Below are positions 63,990 through 64,000 of a stretch of 64,000 nucleotides of DNA, piece by piece. This stretch comes from Nocardia sp. BMG51109 (GTDB taxonomy: Bacteria; Actinomycetota; Actinomycetes; Mycobacteriales; Mycobacteriaceae): positions 5,146,001-5,210,000 of the forward strand of contig NZ_JAFQ01000004.1 of the NCBI RefSeq assembly GCF_000526215.1, given 5' to 3'. Below the pieces are notes generated by a model that was not told where the DNA came from, did no database searches, and saw nothing but the letters and a program-made list of their open reading frames with translations. Within the stretch, counting starts at the first letter, position 1, and the number at the start of each line of letters is the position of its first letter. The position numbers were made by a program, and so were the translations under genes.

Positions 63990-64000
63990 GCGCGTCCGGT

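Overview
The window reads as a chromosomal segment of a high-GC actinomycete, most likely a Nocardia species (inference). The reasons are about 70% GC with strong G/C third positions, frequent GTG starts, deazaflavin (F420)-type enzymes, a BioQ-type biotin regulator, a BsaP-type biotin synthase partner, and a core gene order matching, as I recall it, the Mycobacterium tuberculosis Rv1547-Rv1605 backbone: dnaE1, Ddn-like gene, ilvA, treX/treY, bioA, bioF, bioD, bioB, bsaP, Rv1591-like, nadA/B/C, hisD/C/B/H/A, impA, hisF. About 60 protein genes are supported. I saw no rRNA, tRNA, CRISPR array or intact insertion sequence.

Layout. 1-2000: a PhzF-family gene cut by the window edge, a RarD-type transporter and a VOC protein, closed by a strong hairpin. 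2121-5519: an accessory block with a lower-GC XRE/DUF397 gene pair on the minus strand, diverging from five small, mostly overlapping ORFs of unknown function, then a broken NUDIX gene. 5575-16606: methyltransferase, lipoprotein hydrolase, beta-lactamase-fold hydrolase, ilvA, Ddn-like protein, small membrane protein, a frameshifted gene, a LacI regulator with a perfect operator, and dnaE. 16886-31128: DUF2235 hydrolase, treY-treX without an adjacent treZ, a ComJ-like protein, a MerR/dehydrogenase divergent pair, an S9 peptidase, DoxX, a DapB-N-like reductase, a quinone-reductase-like enzyme and a second Ddn paralog. 31142-39818: the biotin region. 40580-46004: small genes, then the NAD region. 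46025-56295: mostly single genes for hydrolases, N-acetyltransferase, a penicillin-binding lipoprotein, a Ser/Thr kinase and regulators. 56865-63989: histidine biosynthesis.

How genes work together. bioA, bioF-bioD and bioB-bsaP each lie behind a TGAAC-N3-GTTCA palindrome; the TetR gene next to bioB is the likely BioQ repressor, so the three units form one regulon. nadA-nadB-nadC make nicotinate mononucleotide de novo, and the divergent NrtR-like regulator shares a GTTTTCGA-N7-TCGAAAAC palindrome with nadA. hisD-hisC-hisB-hisH is translationally chained by ATGA/GTGA overlaps; after a small ORF and a secreted protein, hisA-impA-hisF continue the pathway.

The accessory content lies between these core blocks: relics of a vapC toxin, a PPOX/F420 gene, a NUDIX gene and a frameshifted small gene, two tandem repeat tracts at gene junctions, and the uncharacterised operon next to the XRE/DUF397 pair, which is the best candidate here for an undescribed system.
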